Source: Acidobacteriota bacterium
GTDB taxonomy: Bacteria; Acidobacteriota; Terriglobia; Terriglobales; Acidobacteriaceae
Direction of reading: 5' to 3'
Assembly: GCA_021800255.1 (NCBI GenBank)
Contig: JAJYZC010000027.1
Location: forward strand, 1 to 43,243
DNA: 43,243 nucleotides
Position numbers and translations under genes: made by a program. The notes below the pieces were generated by a model that did no database searches, was not told the origin of the DNA, and saw only the letters and a list, made by a program, of their open reading frames with translations. Position 1 is the first letter of the stretch; each line of letters opens with the position of its first letter. Below are positions 42,588 to 43,243 of this stretch, in pieces.

Positions 42588-43243
42588 TGGGAGTTATCCT
42601 CCTTCGGTTTTTCTGGCGCCGTCCGGTCGTCCGTAAGCCAGCCGTCGTGCAACTCCACAATGCGCCGGCCGTAGCGCGCGTTCTCTTCCGAGTGCGTTAC
42701 CTGCACGATGGTCGCGCCTTGGCGGTTGAGCTCTTGAAATAACTCCATGATCTCCCGCGCCTGCGCGGAGTGCAGGTTGCCGGTGGGTTCGTCGGCCAGC
42801 AAAAGCGCCGGCGCATGCACCACCGCGCGCGCAATTCCCACCAGTTGCTGCTGCCCACCGGAGAGCTGCGAGGGAAACAAATCCTTCTTGGCTACGATCC
42901 GGAAGCGGTCGAGAATGTCGGCCACCATTCCCTGCCGTACTTTCACGGGCAGGTTTTTGTACGAGAGCGGCAGGTCGATGTTCTCGGCCACGGTCAGGTC
43001 GTCGAGCAGGTGATAGCTCTGGAAGACCATGCCGGTGCGCTGGCGGGCGAGATCGGCGCGCTGCTTGCGGTTGAGCGCGTGCACAGCCGTTCCCTCAAAC
43101 CAGTACTCGCCCCGCCAGCCGTCGTCGAGCAAAGCCAGCACGTTCAGCAGCGACGACTTCCCCGCCCCGGAAGGCCCCATCACAGTCACAAACTCGCCGG
43201 CGCGGATCGTCAGCTCGATGCGCCGCAGCACCCATTCTTCTGT
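42584..43243 (-). CDS. ABC transporter ATP-binding protein, MacB/LolD type (partial, 5-prime end outside window)
   Basis: This ATPase powers a MacB-like exporter or lipoprotein-release system. Visible parts are Walker A GPSGAGKSS, the Q-loop VFQSYHLL, signature LSGGQQQ, Walker B LLLADEPTGN and the H-loop VTHS. The frame stays open to the window edge (TEEWVLRRIEL), and the usual first strand is missing, so the start lies beyond 43243; the GTG at 43231 is internal. The Gln after LSGGQ and the charged tail APEKPKEDNSQ are ordinary. The stop overlaps the TolC GTG start, so the exporter genes form one operon with more genes expected upstream. Confidence 0.92.
   Translation of the reverse strand, partial: TEEWVLRRIELTIRAGEFVTVMGPSGAGKSSLLNVLALLDDGWRGEYWFEGTAVHALNRKQRADLARQRTGMVFQSYHLLDDLTVAENIDLPLSYKNLPVKVRQGMVADILDRFRIVAKKDLFPSQLSGGQQQLVGIARAVVHAPALLLADEPTGNLHSAQAREIMELFQELNRQGATIVQVTHSEENARYGRRIVELHDGWLTDDRTAPEKPKEDNSQ

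Noticed and set aside
1-43243. CRISPR arrays, tRNA and rRNA genes
   Set aside because: No regularly spaced repeats of 20-40 nt, no tRNA cloverleaf with a TTCGA-type loop and no rRNA-like conserved stretch was noticed on reading. A tRNA or covariance-model scan was not possible.

Overview
This 43 kb window is GC-rich chromosomal DNA from a Gram-negative bacterium, most likely an acidobacterium (Acidobacteriota, Terriglobia-like). Lipid A genes (lpxA, lpxI), a TolC-type outer-membrane channel and a lipoprotein with a lipobox show an outer membrane. A secreted sedolisin protease with Ig-like repeats and a C-terminal hydrophobic tail, a PDZ-containing sensor kinase, and hemicellulose-degrading enzymes fit that phylum. 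The taxonomic call is inference from gene content. I saw no rRNA, tRNA or CRISPR array.

Layout. 1-2220: the fabZ-lpxA-lpxI lipid operon (minus strand), with a promoter whose -10 box lies in a perfect inverted repeat. 2359-3777: a protein with a decayed GGDEF and an intact EAL domain. 4230-5848: an isolated flagellin gene with a good sigma-28 type promoter and its own terminator. 6016-7806: an ECF sigma factor, a small membrane protein and an LTxxQ (Spy/CpxP-like) periplasmic protein, ending at a second terminator very similar to the flagellin one. 7988-9623: a convergent, overlapping pair that looks like a restriction-modification island. 9788-11734: aldo/keto reductase, ASCH protein and AraD. 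12071-16403: a PDZ sensor histidine kinase and its NtrC-type response regulator, overlapping by 8 nt. 16462-16523: a cluster of hairpins between the regulator and an arylsulfotransferase-like lipoprotein (16951-18933). 19369-23052: secreted sedolisin.

23128-23630 holds an internally deleted IS5-type element. Downstream of it, a clear sigma-70 type promoter serves a secreted hemicellulose-degradation cluster: GH51 arabinofuranosidase, a CE1-like esterase and a GH31 alpha-xylosidase/glucosidase (24191-30065). 30066-30593 is a gene graveyard with fragments of a DUF4143-type ATPase and a serine recombinase. 30594-35169 is an aromatic amino acid cluster read on the minus strand: trpB, trpA, chorismate mutase, DAHP synthase and prephenate dehydrogenase. 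It is broken between trpA and the mutase by an AGCT/CTAG-rich repeat. The right end carries P5C dehydrogenase, a class I aminotransferase, a full-length transketolase, and the start of an efflux operon (ABC ATPase cut by the window edge, then TolC).

The genes form several independent modules: envelope lipid synthesis, c-di-GMP turnover and motility, stress sensing, DNA defence, plant polysaccharide scavenging, and aromatic amino acid synthesis. The accessory or unusual parts are the restriction-modification pair, the sigma-28 flagellin unit, the structured RNA-like stretch before the arylsulfotransferase, and the two mobile-element remnants beside the glycoside hydrolase cluster.
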